From NCBI GenBank assembly GCA_030770425.1, contig JASJFT010000029.1, forward strand, positions 124,001 through 188,000: DNA of 64,000 bases. The letters run 5' to 3'. This document shows, piece after piece, positions 45,944 through 58,218 of the stretch. Numbering within the stretch: the stretch's first letter is position 1; each line of letters opens with the position of its first letter. The translations under genes were made by a program, and so were the position numbers. The notes beneath the pieces are model-generated. The model was not told where the DNA came from, did not search any database, and saw nothing but the letters and a program-made list of their open reading frames with translations. Source of the DNA: Darksidea phi (Eukaryota > Ascomycota > Dothideomycetes > Pleosporales > Lentitheciaceae).

Positions 45944-47708
45944 ATGGCGGCGAAGCTCCCACGATACGTGGACACGGTGATCATAGGTGTGTAGCTGACC
46001 CGCTCCAGCGGGAGTGACTTGGTTTATGGCTTTGGGGACGAACAACGGCTGAATAAACATAGGCAATGGTCCCTCTGCTCTCATCCTATCCTACATCCTA
46101 CACGGGCATATTCCTTATTATATCGGCGGACATCATGATACAATACTAGACCAGAAACTCTCAAAGAATCCGAGTCTGCTCCACCTTACGCCGGACCTGT
46201 ACGCGCACTTCCTCTCGTCCCTGCGATATTCCACCGCGGCGCTTCCGGTCAACACATTGCTCGATACACTCATCCGGCCGAATGCGGACACGGAGATCAA
46301 CCCCACGTCGTGCGTAGAGTGGCGGTACGAGCCTGAGAGGGCCATTGCGCATGTCGCCATCGGCGAAGCATCACAGCCTGGTGGACAGTGGGGGGACAAT
46401 CCAGTCTCCACAAGCGCAGATACAGGCACGCTGAGCTATGCGGAGCAACTGAGTCTACCTGGATACTCCTACGAAGAGCATTTGGCCAAGAGTGGGAAGG
46501 CTGGACAATGTGATTTTGTGAGGCCTTCGCGGGCCGAGTTTGCCGAGTACCTGAAGGCATATCCAGAGGCGGTGGGAATATCGGACTCTATTCATACTGG
46601 CATAAGAGTGAACGATGTATATCGGACTTCGGATGGCTTCGCCGTTGGGTCGCTGGGAATGCATTGTAAACATCTCGTCCTTGCTTCCGGTATCTTTGCA
46701 TTCAACATTCCGCCGCCACCACTACTCGCACCCATCGCGCATCTCGATTCGAAAGACAAGCCCCTGCTGGTCGTTGGCTCAGGCTTTTCGGCTGCGGATG
46801 TTATTATATCTGCGCCCCTGAACCGCAAGATCATCCACATCTACCAGTGGGCGCCAGATACGCGGCCTTCTCCGCTGCGCGGCTGCCACCAATCGGCATA
46901 TCCCGAGTACGCGACCATCTATAAACAGATGAAGCTCGCTGCCATCTCATCCCACAAGGCAAATCCTGCTAGGTCGCCGCTCCACCGTCGAAAATCCAAT
47001 CCGTTCTTCCAAAAGCGCGACTGGACGTCTCTTTACGAAGGGCTCCCAAATGCAGAAATTTCGGGTGTTTCTATCTCAGAGAGTACTGGCGCCGCCACAG
47101 TCACTATCCGTCTTGCATCCGGCGAAAACATAACCTGCGAAGTCGGCGGGTTAGCATATGTGATCGGCAGGCGTGGCTCTCTAGACTTCCTTTCTCCCAA
47201 CCTCCGTGCCGAATGCCTAGGAACGAGCAATGAAGTGGTAACAGATTCCGTCTCCCCAGCCCTCATATCCGGTCGTACACTGCGTCCCAAATCTGAGTCA
47301 TCTCTCGAAGTAGCAAAGAATATCTTCATCATCGGCAGCCTCGCCGGCGACTCTCTCATTCGACATGCGATTGGTGGCTGCGTTTTTGCTGCTGGTCGCA
47401 TCATGAAAGCCATACCGTCTACCTACTCTCCCTTCCCATCTGCCTCACCCTCACCGATGTCATCAACACCGCGATCTGTCTCGCCTACTCCAGAATCAGA
47501 GTCTTCGTCACAAGGGTCAAGCATGGTTCAGGGTAAAGAAAGTTCAAGCGTCGTAGCAAATGGACATGAAGATTTGCATTTAGATAGACGGAAGATGGCC
47601 CGGGCAATAGAGGTAGCTAGTGCAGAGAACAAGTATTGGTTTGGTTCGGGATGGTGGGCTGGCGGGTTAGGGCCAGGGCGGTTCGATATACAACAAGGAA
47701 TACTTTAG
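45944..47708 (+). CDS. OSGIN-like FAD/NAD(P)-binding flavoprotein
   Basis: Exons 45944-45986 and 46063-47708 (76-nt intron, correct phase) give 562 residues. The split Rossmann start reads VDTVIIGNGPSALILSY, an FAD-binding GxGxxx motif, followed by PYYIGGHHDTIL as in the OSGIN (oxidative stress-induced growth inhibitor) family. A second nucleotide fold is LLVVGSGFSAADVII, and NIFIIGSLAGDSLIRHAIGGCVFAAGRI closes the FAD site. OSGIN proteins are putative flavin monooxygenase-like oxidoreductases; the fungal substrate is unknown. A Ser-rich insert precedes the last helix. Confidence 0.83.
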
Positions 47709-47740
47709 GTAGTTATAGAACTATATATATAAAATATTCC

Positions 47741-47815
47741 ACCTCCACTGTGTACAAACTCCTGTGTTTTGTGCGGACCTTACCAAAGAGACTCCCACTA
47801 TGAAAATCTAAACAA
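47741..47815 (+). repeat. Short dispersed repeat, copy 2
   Basis: Same orientation and nearly the same sequence as 18112-18180, immediately 3' of the OSGIN-like gene. Confidence 0.7.
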
Positions 47816-48263
47816 GTAACCTGTACCATGTATTGAAGGCTGTCAGGATACATGAGACATAGAAGAACGACATAGCTCTTGACGGAATTTTCGATGTTTA
47901 ACGTAGAAGACTAGTGTGCACAGACTTATGCACTACTGAGGTAAGAGTCACGGTGACCGTTCAACGCGTGCTTCTCAGAATCATGACGCTCCGTCTATCA
48001 TGCAGCTTAATTTCTTCCCTGACCGTACTATTACATGAACCGCGTTCTAGCGGAAAAGTAGAAAATCTATATAGCAGGTTGCAAAATAAACGCGGACACA
48101 TGAAGAGAAACAGGAGTAAACAAGCCATATGCGAGAAAAGCGAACAGAGGGCACCCAATACTTTTCCGTGATTAGAAGCCTGCATGTTACCGGTGGCTCA
48201 AAAGCTTTCATGGCTGCCCCTTGGTATCATCATCGCTCCATGTCTACCATCCAGATCACCCGT
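47816..48263. other. Convergent intergenic region
   Basis: 3' flanks of the OSGIN-like and phosphate carrier genes; nothing further seen. Confidence 0.45.
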
Positions 48264-49465
48264 TTACTTCGCGATTTCTATTCCTCCGGTGGCCCCCAGG
48301 GCCTTCTTGATATCGCCTACCGCTGTTAGTAACACGCTACTAATTGTGCGTTTGCTAGTTGGAATAACTCACCGTAGATGGCGAACTGACCGGCGGTAAG
48401 ACCACCGACCATGAAGAGACGGGCACCGATACCAGCGTAGCTGCCGCGGAGGCCAAGCTCGCCGGCAATCTTGATCAGACGGGAGGCGGTGCCCTCTCCA
48501 GGCAGACCCTTGGTCTTGTTGATCTTGGAAAGCATGGTGTCGGCGGGCTGGGAGACGATGGCGGCGGCGAAACCGGCGAGAAGACCGGAGGTCAGGTTGA
48601 TGGCGGTCTGCTTACCGTCGGAGGCGGTGCTCTTGTCGATGCGTTGATAGATGGCCTCGCTGACCTTCTCGTAGACGACGAATTTGGTCATGGTGTATGG
48701 GACCCTGTTGGTAAGGTGTTAGACGTTACAGGATTTCCATGACTGGAGAAAATACTTACTGTTTGAAGAGGATGGGGCCAAAACCAGAGTAGAAAGCACC
48801 AATGCCTTCCTGCTTCAGAATCTTGGAGAAACCGCCGAGGAGACCGTTGGCGAAGGTGGGTTCAGAGACGAGACGGATGCGGGTGGCCTCGAGAGGGCAC
48901 AGGGCGATATCAGCGAAGAACTCGGCGCAAGCAGCTGAAGCGAGGTAGACAGCGGTGCGATTGTTGGAAGCGGATTCGTAGCCGAGCATGTTTATGCTCT
49001 GCTGCTTGAAGAACTCATAACCTCCGAACTTGAAGGCGCCCTGGAGGAAGTAGCCGGCGGCGGTGGGGCCGAAACCAGTCCAGACAGCGCCGGCGCCCTC
49101 GGAAGCGATGACCTGTCTGAAGCCACCGATGAGGCCGCGGTTGTACGTTACGGGGTCGAGCTGGATCCTCGTCTTGACGCTGCGAACTGTTAGCTTGGCG
49201 CTCTCAGCATGCGTCCTTACAGCTGTCGCGCAGGCGCGACGGCAGCCATTGGCGCTCGTGCGGGCATCACAGTGACGCGGAAGACGTACACATCGACGGG
49301 CGTGAAGGCGCCGTGGGTCACTGAACAGCAGACGGCGCCAGCAAAGGCGAATCTTGAGTACAGATCAATGCCCCGTGGTTTTGTTGGGTCGGCGGCGGCG
49401 GCCGTGGCCTTCATGGCATCGAGCTTGACGGAGCCCGTCGACGAGGGAGGAACACCGGCAGACAT
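48264..49465 (-). CDS. Mitochondrial phosphate carrier (SLC25A3/Mir1-type)
   Basis: Exons 49290-49465, 48760-49179, 48373-48704 and 48264-48316 join in phase to 326 residues. Three carrier repeats are marked by [18 protein letters not shown] and PADTMLSKI, the PxD/ExxK/R signatures. Phosphate-carrier-specific segments include [29 protein letters not shown], here seen over 49030-49110. It imports phosphate with protons across the mitochondrial inner membrane for ATP synthesis. The first intron (110 nt) is the longest. The N-terminus is Ala/Lys-rich without a clear presequence. The gene looks intact. Confidence 0.94.
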
Positions 49466-50107
49466 GTCGCTGCTATGGAGCTGAGAGCGCGATGGGAAAA
49501 AAAAGTGAGGGCGGAGAGGAGAGTTGCGGTTGAGGCTGAGGTTGGACGAACGGAGAGGTTTGAAAAGTTGCTCTGCGTCGCGCTAATTCTCCCGGGGCAC
49601 CGCCCGAGAAGTCCCGACGGCCGGAAAATGCCACCCTAGCCACCGACTCACTGCAACCTGCCACTCACATCGTCCAGCGCTAGAGCGTGCTCGGCTCCGT
49701 TGCCCTAAATACCTCACCTTGCGATATTGCGCACCGCAAATTCTGTTGCTGAGTGCTTTGCTTCTTCTTTCATCACAATGGTGAAGACCACAGTTGAATT
49801 CCCCCGACAAAAGCAACGAGGGCATTCTTGCCTTTGTTTTATACTCTTTGCCAGGCTTAACATTTGAAACCTTCAGGTCACCCCCGAACCTAAACTACTG
49901 GTGCTCAGTAGTAGCTCACATCTCTTTCTAAGATTATCGTTAATGCGACATCTTCACGGCCTCAGCATGGCTTGTGGATGGATGAAAGGAGCAAGCGGAA
50001 CGACCGGTGTTGGCATATGTACAGAAGATTGTGATTCCTTCGTAGGACAGCCCGGACTCCGTGGTTGGTCCTACATATGACGGTACGAGAATCCAAGCTT
50101 ATTACAA
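49466..50107. other. Intergenic region: phosphate carrier promoter side
   Basis: The 5' flank of the carrier and the 3' flank of the next minus-strand gene. No gene supported. Confidence 0.45.
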
Positions 50108-51745
50108 CTACAACCATCCAACCCTGACCTCTGCTTCATCTTCCCCAGCGTCTTTTGTCCAACTCCTAGAGCGACCAATCCCCTCCTTTGCACTGGCTTC
50201 CAATATCCGCTTCCCCACCAAAGCGAGGCCAACATCAACCTCCGTGTTCTCATCAAAAAGCCCACCTTCCCACCCGTCGAGCTCCTGCAACTGATTCTTC
50301 GCTACCTCCGATGCCAACTCTAGCGATTCGCCTAGCTCCGTCACGTGGGCCCTGACAATCATCGGTATTTGACTTACAGCTTGTCTGTCGTCGACCACCC
50401 TCATCATCATATTATACGTTTTCGGGTCCCCCATTCGTTCCAACCTGATGGACTCCCGCTCCACGTCCGTAACACGCCTTACGTCCTCGGCCCTGAACCT
50501 TTCGACACGTTCGTAGCAATCGTGAGTCAACCCGAGCATGTTCGCGACGTTGGCGAGATCGGCGTCGCATGCAGCTTCGGCGTTCAACAAAAGTTCCTGC
50601 ATGAGCTTGATCGCATCTTCGTTCGCCAAGCTTTTTCGCAGCAAGCCGTACGGTATTGACAGTCGTTCTAGTGCGGCCAACTTCAGTCCTGTCTGTGAGA
50701 CCACTAGGTCTTGCAGCTCTGCGAGCGCTTGCTGGTACACCGGCCTCCGAGCTGTCTTGATACGGTCGATCATCTTCTCTGCGTAAAGCCTCATATCTTC
50801 CTTATACAGGTCTTTCTTTTCCTTGCGCAAGCACCTGACCACCTTTCTATCGTTGGACTCGTACGCCGACTGCAACCTAGCTTCAAGCTGACGATCCCTG
50901 ACATCGTGCCGCTTGTCGGTGCGCATCATCAACCTGATCTCTTTCATGATTGTCTCTATCATCTTATCCCTCATCTCCAGGTCGATGTCTGGTTGTGCTA
51001 CGCGGAAATTTGCGACTATGACGACCAAGGTGTGGAGGCTGCTACGATTCTCAAACTTGGCAACCTCGGGTCGAAACGCACGTAGTGCCTTTCGTACACG
51101 AGAACTCTGTTCGTCAATGTCTCCTGGATTCCTGAGGCCCTGTTCAACCTCGAGCATCATCTGGCATCGTTCTTCGAGTACGGTGTATAGCTTCTCTCGC
51201 TCCTTGGTCAGATCCGGAATGCTTGCGACCTTCCTATTCCAGTCGAAGAGGACCTCGACCTGATCTTCGTAGGTTTCTTCGAAGAATGAACGCAATTCCA
51301 AGGCACCATTTTGGTTAGGGTCATGTAGACGCAAGGGTGCGAGTATATCCTCGTACTCAAACGCTCGCGGACCACGGCCTTTTGATATACGCTCGAGAAT
51401 TGCCTTGTCTTCCTTCGAAGTTCTCTCCGGGTGCGGTACGCTGCGTTCGAATTGGAATTCTGAGCCCCAGTCCGCCTTCGAACGCTCCTGTTCGATCAAC
51501 TCGGCCAGCCGGTTCCTCGTAGCTTGCAGATTAGCATCGGTCCTGACCAATGTGGCGCCACCGTCACGGGCTCTCTGCGCGTAACTGGCTTCGACAGGTT
51601 CCGGTTTCCAAGGGTCCAGTCCAACTTCCTCCTCATCCTCGGAATCGAGCAATGCTTCTCGTACGAGGGCTCGTGTTATCGACTGCCCGCGATGGGGCGA
51701 TCTCTGCAGAAGTGCCAAGTGTTCGTTGTTCTTTGCGTAAGTCAT
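50108..51745 (-). CDS. Hypothetical helical protein, 545 aa
   Basis: A single open frame with no recognised domain. The N-terminal 100 residues are polar with an acidic patch (LDSEDEEEVGLDPW). From about residue 150 on, the sequence is largely helical and charged (LYTVLEERCQMMLEVEQGL, MRDKMIETIMKEIRLMM, ERVERFRAEDVRRVTDVERE), suggesting coiled coils or an all-alpha fold. No signal peptide or transmembrane segment. The undisturbed length and protein-like composition make it a real gene. Function unknown. Confidence 0.75.
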   Translation of the reverse strand: MTYAKNNEHLALLQRSPHRGQSITRALVREALLDSEDEEEVGLDPWKPEPVEASYAQRARDGGATLVRTDANLQATRNRLAELIEQERSKADWGSEFQFERSVPHPERTSKEDKAILERISKGRGPRAFEYEDILAPLRLHDPNQNGALELRSFFEETYEDQVEVLFDWNRKVASIPDLTKEREKLYTVLEERCQMMLEVEQGLRNPGDIDEQSSRVRKALRAFRPEVAKFENRSSLHTLVVIVANFRVAQPDIDLEMRDKMIETIMKEIRLMMRTDKRHDVRDRQLEARLQSAYESNDRKVVRCLRKEKKDLYKEDMRLYAEKMIDRIKTARRPVYQQALAELQDLVVSQTGLKLAALERLSIPYGLLRKSLANEDAIKLMQELLLNAEAACDADLANVANMLGLTHDCYERVERFRAEDVRRVTDVERESIRLERMGDPKTYNMMMRVVDDRQAVSQIPMIVRAHVTELGESLELASEVAKNQLQELDGWEGGLFDENTEVDVGLALVGKRILEASAKEGIGRSRSWTKDAGEDEAEVRVGWL

Positions 51746-52739
51746 AAAATGTTATCGGTATGGTCGCTTGCGTTGTTGTTGGGTTTTTGCTTGTGGTACT
51801 CTTTGCAAGACTGCCATGGCGGCTCTGATCTGTCAACTTTTGGTCATCCAGCAGATGAAGCCATAGCGAAGAGTGCTGGTCGTGAAGCAGCATCCCGCGT
51901 GAAAAGGCGACAGCATTCATCTGCCTGGCTTATCTGTTACGTTCGACGGGTCAATGATTCTTCCTGTCGAGGCAATTGACATGCGTTGAGGACTAGCAGC
52001 ATGATTGGCTGGGACAGCACATGTGCACGTACTGTGTAGCTGCGCAGCTTGGGTTCCACAACCTTATCAACGCATGCCATATGCACGGCCATGCTCCGTG
52101 CCGTTTACCCACCCGGGCCCCGCTGAAGTCGCGGATCTGCCAACTGTCGAACATACGGGATGCATCCGATGCCAGTTCTTAAGCATACGGTAACAATCTG
52201 TTTGTCAGAAGGTGTCATCGTTGGGGCACTGGTAGACGAATCGGTGTCGGTGTCGGTTGCAAAGCGTCGGAGTGGGGTGGGTGGATGGAAACTTCGTGAA
52301 GATGCAAGAGCGGGAGCGGGATCGGTCGATGTTCGGCAGCCATCGACGAATCAGGGAAAGGTATGCCCGGAGCGCGCCCAATCAGCGGGCCCAGCGCATT
52401 GATAGCGTCAACTGGTCGTTTGCGACCACCGCCGGCGTTGATAAGCCGCATGTCCGCACCGAAGCGGCATTCTATGCACCCTTAAGTGCCTTGCTCTGCA
52501 TCAGATGCGGCCGCAATCGCACACTGCATAGACAGCGGGCAGCGCCATTTGCAGCCATCGCGCGATTCGTCTCCGCGTCGCAGCTTGCTCGAGCAACCAG
52601 GGTTCAGTCCTCCAAGTATTAATCCGCTCCTGCCCGCTTTTCACCACCCCACCCGCAGTCTCCTCTCGCAAGAAGATTCTTCGCCTGGCACCCCATTGGC
52701 ATCGCCGCCTCCTCTTCCTCGCTCTCTGCGTGAACGCCC
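51746..52739. other. Divergent intergenic region
   Basis: Almost 1 kb between the hypothetical protein and the MFS transporter. Open frames here have no signature. It probably holds both promoters; no TATA box is obvious. Confidence 0.45.
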
Positions 52740-54630
52740 ATGTCTCTGATTCAGCATGTGTCGAATCTTGCAGGCACAGACAGAGAGGAGGCGCTTGTCG
52801 ACCTCTTCCTGGCCCCACTAGACCGCCTGGTCTCTGCCGAGCAAGCCTCGACACGACGGCCCTCCAATGACAGCACCAGGCTTGTCAGCAACAAGTCGGT
52901 ACGGAGGGCTGTCAGCTACGATGCCCTGAAGCGCCCAGAGGAGACGGTTGAGGAGTATGGTGGCGTCACACCGTATAATGTCTCTACCACCCGGCGGGTA
53001 AGCTCCCCAATCCGGCAATATCAAACCTCTCGCTGACCCTAGCCATCAGATCGCACAAGTTGTAGTCACTATACTTGCATGCTGGTTCGCGAGTGGCATC
53101 GTGTTTGGCTTTGCAGCGCTGAAGCCCATTCTCATCAGCGAGGGCGTTTTTAGAGATCTCTGCACGGCACAAGAGCTGGCCGATGATGTTGAAGTTTGTC
53201 TGGAGCAGGATTTGCGGCTCAACTTCTTCTTCTCACTCGCCTCTACCACGGCAAACGTCTCCGCCCTTCCTATTGGCCATATGCTCGACCGCTATGGTCC
53301 GAAGCGGTGCATTCTCATCGGCTGCCTCTGTCTTGCCCTCGGTAGCGTCTTGATGAGCCTTGCGTTTCAGATTGCAGAATTCGATGGCTACACCATCGGC
53401 AACTTCTTCCTCGCTCTTGGAGGCACTTTTATTTTCTTGCCTTCTTTCCAGATTGCGAACGCCTTCCCAAAATACTCTGGCAGTATTGTCGCACTAGTCA
53501 CTGGCGCTTTCGACGCGTCGGCTGCCGTCTTCTTGTTCTACCGACTCGCCTATGAAGCCAGTGACCGATCGTACAAGCCGCAGTACTTCTTCCTTACTTA
53601 CCTAGCCGTGCCTCTCGCCATCTTGGTTGCCCAACTCACCTTCCTACCCGCTGAAAGCTACAAGACACTGGGGCAGATCGAAATGAAGATCCAAAAGGCC
53701 GGAGATGCAACGCAAGATGTTCACAGTTCCGACGACGAGCTATCAGAAGATGAGATATGGAGACGGCGGAAGTTCCGCAGCGTCCGTCGACGGAAGCAAT
53801 TGGACAAGCTTGATGAGCTTGTCGGAGACGAGGCCGTCCGAAAACTGCGCGAAGAGAAGGAAGAGCATCGGCATGAGGCCTCCAAGGTGTGGGGAGCGCT
53901 GCACAATAAATCTGCTCGAGAGCAGATGGTAACACCTTGGTTCTACCTCCTCACACTCCTCACTGTCATACAAATGCTTCGGATGAACTACTTCATTGCA
54001 ACAATTCGCGAGCAGTATATGTACATGTTGGGCTCTGCCGATTTAGCAACCCGCATCAATGAGTTTTTCGACTGGGCTCTGCCAATTGGCGGCGTGATCA
54101 GTACGCCTTTCCTCGGACTCTTGCTCGACAACGTGAGCACACCAGGCGTGCTCCTCATAATGGTCCTCCTCGTCACCGTCATCGGCATCGTCGGCTCCAT
54201 CCCCTCCCTCTGGGCTGGCTACATCAACGTCATCCTCTTCGTTTTCCTGCGACCCCTCTATTACTCAGCCATGTCCGACTATGCCACCAAAGTTTTCGGC
54301 TTCGCTACTTTTGGCCGCATCTACGGCACCATCATTTGCTTCTCCGGACTCGTCAACCTCTCGCAGACGGGCATCGATGCACTTACCAAGGCCACTTTTC
54401 GCGGCAATCCAATCCCGGTGAATATATTCCTGACGGCCGCAGGGTCCGTTGTTGGGTTTGCGTTGGTCATTTATGTCACCGTGCAAACGTACCGCGTGCA
54501 TAAGGCGCTGCAGGACGAAGACGCCATGACTGTTACCGAGACAGATGGCGTGATGGAAAGCTTGCTAGAGGAGGACGAGCCGAGGACTTATGGAAGCATC
54601 GCTCAGCCGCGTCAGTCTTGGGAAGCGTAG
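52740..54630 (+). CDS. Fmp42-like major facilitator superfamily transporter
   Basis: Exons 52740-52997 and 53050-54630 (52-nt intron, correct phase) give 612 residues. A hydrophilic N-terminus of about 88 residues precedes the first helix (VVVTILACWFASGIVFGFAA). The MFS A-like loop GHMLDRYGPKRCILIG is present, as are twelve likely helices split by a long charged central loop (SSDDELSEDEIW...RRRKQLDKLDE). The layout resembles yeast Fmp42 and SLC43-type amino-acid transporters, found on the vacuole or mitochondria in yeast; substrate and location here are inference. Confidence 0.85.
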
Positions 54631-55155
54631 GCGTTAGTAGAGATTTCCATTACATGTGTTGGTTCGTATCGGGTTTAAAAAATGGGTGTTTTTTGGTTTT
54701 GGACAAAATTTCGGTATCCACGGTGGAGTTTGGAGTTTGGAATTTATATCGTGCTTGTTACTTGTGTCGTTTGAATTTCTCTTTACATGTATGTTTGTAG
54801 ATACCATTCTTCTCGGCATAGCGTCAATGTAAGCATCATCTAGTATACAAGATAGATTTGCTATGAGCGATTTGAGCGAGCGAGCATAATCTATCAATCC
54901 AATAAATGCATTCTTCCTGTACCGGGCCAAGTTGCCATTCCCCAGCTATTCGTGCCTCACCGAGCTAGCGAGCAACACCATCACTTTACCATAACAAACA
55001 CCAACATATGGTGCACGTCTCAAACACACACCTTGTAAATAAAACCCCACTACACAACCCTACATATAACAACCGAATCTCTCACGTCCCCACCCCAACT
55101 CGGTGCAATCAATCAACACCATGTTCACCATGCACAAAGCGCCGCCCCCGGGCCT
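54631..55155. other. Convergent intergenic region
   Basis: 3' flank of the MFS gene, AT-rich; no gene seen. Confidence 0.4.
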
Positions 55156-55662
55156 TCAACAAGCCAGCTCGACCCAGAAATCGCACAGCTCAGCCATGGC
55201 AGCACGAGTAGCAGCACTGATCTTCTTCCAAATCGTCGCAGCAGGGGGCGCAGATGCAATCCCACAGACTCCAAAAGAAGGACATTTCGACTGCGGGTTC
55301 GCGGCTTTGGGCTCCGGAACTGCGGGCGTGGATGTGTGTAGGATTTTGTATGTAATTTCGGGGGCTTGTAGAGAGAGTCGGCGACAAGGAGGCGGTGGTT
55401 GATGGGTGCGCAGCTTAGGCAAAGCGGCGTATAGTATGCTCAAGAGTGGAAGTAGTGGTGACGGTGCGGTGATGTAGATGAGCAAGAAGGGGCCGGTATG
55501 GCGTGCTATATGTGCTGCTATGTGGACGGAGTGTTGGGGGGCCGTTTGACGGGGGTGGGTGCGTGGCAGACATACACTGCTAGGAAGTACAAACGCCCGC
55601 TGCGTTATAGAGAGTGAGATTGACACATAAGTTTGCGAACGGAATAAAAAACGAGATGGCAA
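55156..55662 (-). CDS. Ambiguous locus: 168-aa minus ORF overlapping a small secreted-type plus ORF
   Basis: The minus frame (55156-55662) has a hydrophobic stretch (GPFLLIYITAPSPLLPLLSILY) and a Cys-containing tail. On the plus strand, ATG 55196 opens a short protein (to 55402) with a signal-peptide-like start (MAARVAALIFFQIVAAGGADA) and three Cys in a 48-residue mature part. Both cannot be strongly selected over the same DNA; I cannot tell which is real. Neither has a recognised family. Confidence 0.25.
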   Translation of the reverse strand: MPSRFLFRSQTYVSISLSITQRAFVLPSSVCLPRTHPRQTAPQHSVHIAAHIARHTGPFLLIYITAPSPLLPLLSILYAALPKLRTHQPPPPCRRLSLQAPEITYKILHTSTPAVPEPKAANPQSKCPSFGVCGIASAPPAATIWKKISAATRAAMAELCDFWVELAC

Positions 55663-55818
55663 ACGATACCATGATGAGCTATATTATGCTATGTGGATTT
55701 GAATAACCACCCAACACGAAGAAGTGCGCCGTTTGACCCTTGGGAGAAGATGGCATAGAGAGACGGAAAGGTATTTACCCGATCTGCCCGTTCTCTTCTA
55801 AAGAAACTTCCGCCTAGC

Positions 55819-57406
55819 TTACTTCTTATAGATATCGGAATCGAAATTAGTCGGGAACTGATCGCGTCCGGCGGCCTCTTTATTGACCCACACACTCACA
55901 CTGACCCCTGGGCATTTGAACATCCCATATCCCTCCTCGTCAATCTCCACGTCGCCCTCTTCCCAGCCTAGCACATCCGTCCACTTCTCTCCTGTATGCT
56001 CCTTACCCACCGCCATACGGATTTCACCCGGCCCCTTGTTACTCATGATGCAAGCTAGGCCGGCGGGCTTATCCCATGTCCCACGACGCACCCAGCCAAT
56101 GCAATTCGCATCGTCCCAGTAGTCTTCCTGGTCACCGTAGGCGTATAGCTTCCGGGCTAGCATAAGGTCGGCGAGTTTATTACCGCAGGATGGTGGTTCG
56201 GGGTTCTCGCCTTTCATGCCATAAAGATCGCCATAGAAGACAGAAGGGTAGCCTTCGCGACGAAGCAGAATAAGGGAGTAAGCAAGGGGCTTGAAGAAGC
56301 CTTCGATGGGCGTTTCGACAGTTTGGCCGGGCTGGGTGTCGTGGTTCATTACGACAGTGACGGCGCTGACAGGTTGGGCTTGCACGAGGGTGTTGTCGAA
56401 GACTTTGCGGAGATCGGCGGCTTCGGACTTGGATATGCTGGAGAAATTGTAGACGAGGGGTGCGTCATAGAGAGAGAATTTGTGGTGCATGGATTCGAGC
56501 CATGACACCATTTGGTGGGGATCTCCGACCCAGAATTCGCCTACAAGGAACATATCGTGGCCGCACTCATCGCGCAGGTTGTCGACCCACTCGTTTGTGA
56601 ACCGCTCGGAGAAGTGCTGGACGGCGTCTAGGCGGAAGCCTTTAAGCCCGAGTTCCTTGGTTATCCAGACTCCCCAGTTTTTGACATCTCCTTGCACGTC
56701 GGGATGCGAGTAGTCGATATCGGCAAACATCATATAGTCGGCGTTACCCTGCTCGTTGGCGACAGAGCGGGACCAGCCTTTGTTGTCGCCAAGGATTTTG
56801 TAGATGGCTTTCCTCTCGTTGGCTTGGTTGTAATCCGTGCCGGAAAAGTGTTCCCAGTGATACTTCATATCGGAATATTTCCCTCCACGCCCAGGGAAAT
56901 CGAAACCTAGCCAGCCCTCAATCTCGTACGGCTCGGAGACTTCCTTGGTACGATCGTTATCATCGACTTCAACAACGCGGCACTTCTGCGTGTTGTCAGC
57001 GCCCGCTTTGTGGTTCAGCACTGCATCCCAATATAGCGCGACGCCTTGTTCCTTTGCCAACTTGCTCAGCTCCAGTAGCTCCTCTTTCGGTCCCCACTTT
57101 GTAGCCCGTGTGCCCTTTTGATCGAATTCGCCGAGATCGTAGAGATCATAGATGTCGTAACCGTTTCCTTCAGGGGATGCGGCCTTGCAACCTGGGGGTA
57201 GCCACATGGCTGTTACACCCACATGTCGGAGGCCCGGAAGAGCGGTCGTGAGGCGTTTCCAGTGAGCCTGATCGGCTGGAACGTTCCACTCGTAGGATTG
57301 TAGGAGTGTGGCATTTTCGGGGGTGGGTTTTTGGTCTGGTGAGGTCAGTCTGGATGAGTATCGTGAGTGAGGTCTTGCTTGGGGAGAATGTACCTTCGGA
57401 ACCCAT
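55819..57406 (-). CDS. Intracellular alpha-amylase (GH13)
   Basis: A 13-nt first coding exon (57394-57406) and the main exon 55819-57335 (58-nt intron, correct phase) give 509 residues. Catalytic residues by family motif: nucleophile Asp241 in GFRLDAVQHF, acid/base Glu271 in GEFWVG, and Asp337 in MNHDTQ. Region I is DAVLNHKAG. There is no signal peptide, and the layout fits the GH13_5-type cytosolic amylases of filamentous fungi, some of which act in cell-wall alpha-glucan synthesis (shown for Histoplasma AMY1). It hydrolyses alpha-1,4-glucans; its physiological role here is inference. Intact. Confidence 0.93.
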
Positions 57407-58218
57407 GTTTGTTGTGTCTAGTCTAAAATAATGTAATCTGAGTATCTTTTGCAGTGTGCGAGAACAAAGATTGAACAAAAGAAGACCTGGGTACAATAAA
57501 TGAGAAAGTGAATATACTATCGCAATGATGCATCGTGGTAGTTGAAACCCCAATAGAGCGGGTTCGTCATCCTTCTTCGAAGCTGAAAACCCTGTATTCA
57601 CACGTTGGCAGCAGGTTTATCTCCCGCTTATCTGCGGCTATAGGAAAATATGGTATAGTAGTCCGAATTTTGGTGCCCGCAGGTGGCGGGGGTGATAAGT
57701 CATATATCGTTCCACAAAATGCGCTGGTGACGTCGTTGTGCGTCACATTGCCGCGTTGTAGGAATGAATTGAGAGCATGTTTTCACAGCTCTTAAACGTA
57801 CTTGCCGTGAGCCATGGCGGAAAAGTGGCTTTGAGCCAAGGAGAGCTTGGCAAAAATAGTGATAAAAAGAGAAAATGACTGCAAAAAGTAACCAGTGGAT
57901 ATCAGGTGCTAGATGATTCCAAAGAATACGCTATACCAGATTAAGGATAGCGCCCTTGTATTTCACCCGTTACATAACTGCGTACCGGCCAGTGTCATGT
58001 ACAGATACTATTACAGTGCTAGGCTTCAGATATTTACGGGTTATTATTAGAGAATACCCGCCCTACAATAGCATGGTTACGCAATGCAGCTTTTCCTCAG
58101 AAAAAAAGTGTACCAACCACCGCTGAAAGGAAGAGCAATTACATCTCAACGTAGGTTGACAGGAAATTCGCTGCCGAATCTGGAGGTCGTCCACACCGCT
58201 TTAGGGGGGGATACTTGA
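57407..58218. other. Amylase upstream region
   Basis: 5' flank of the amylase gene followed by AT-rich spacer; no gene seen. Confidence 0.45.
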
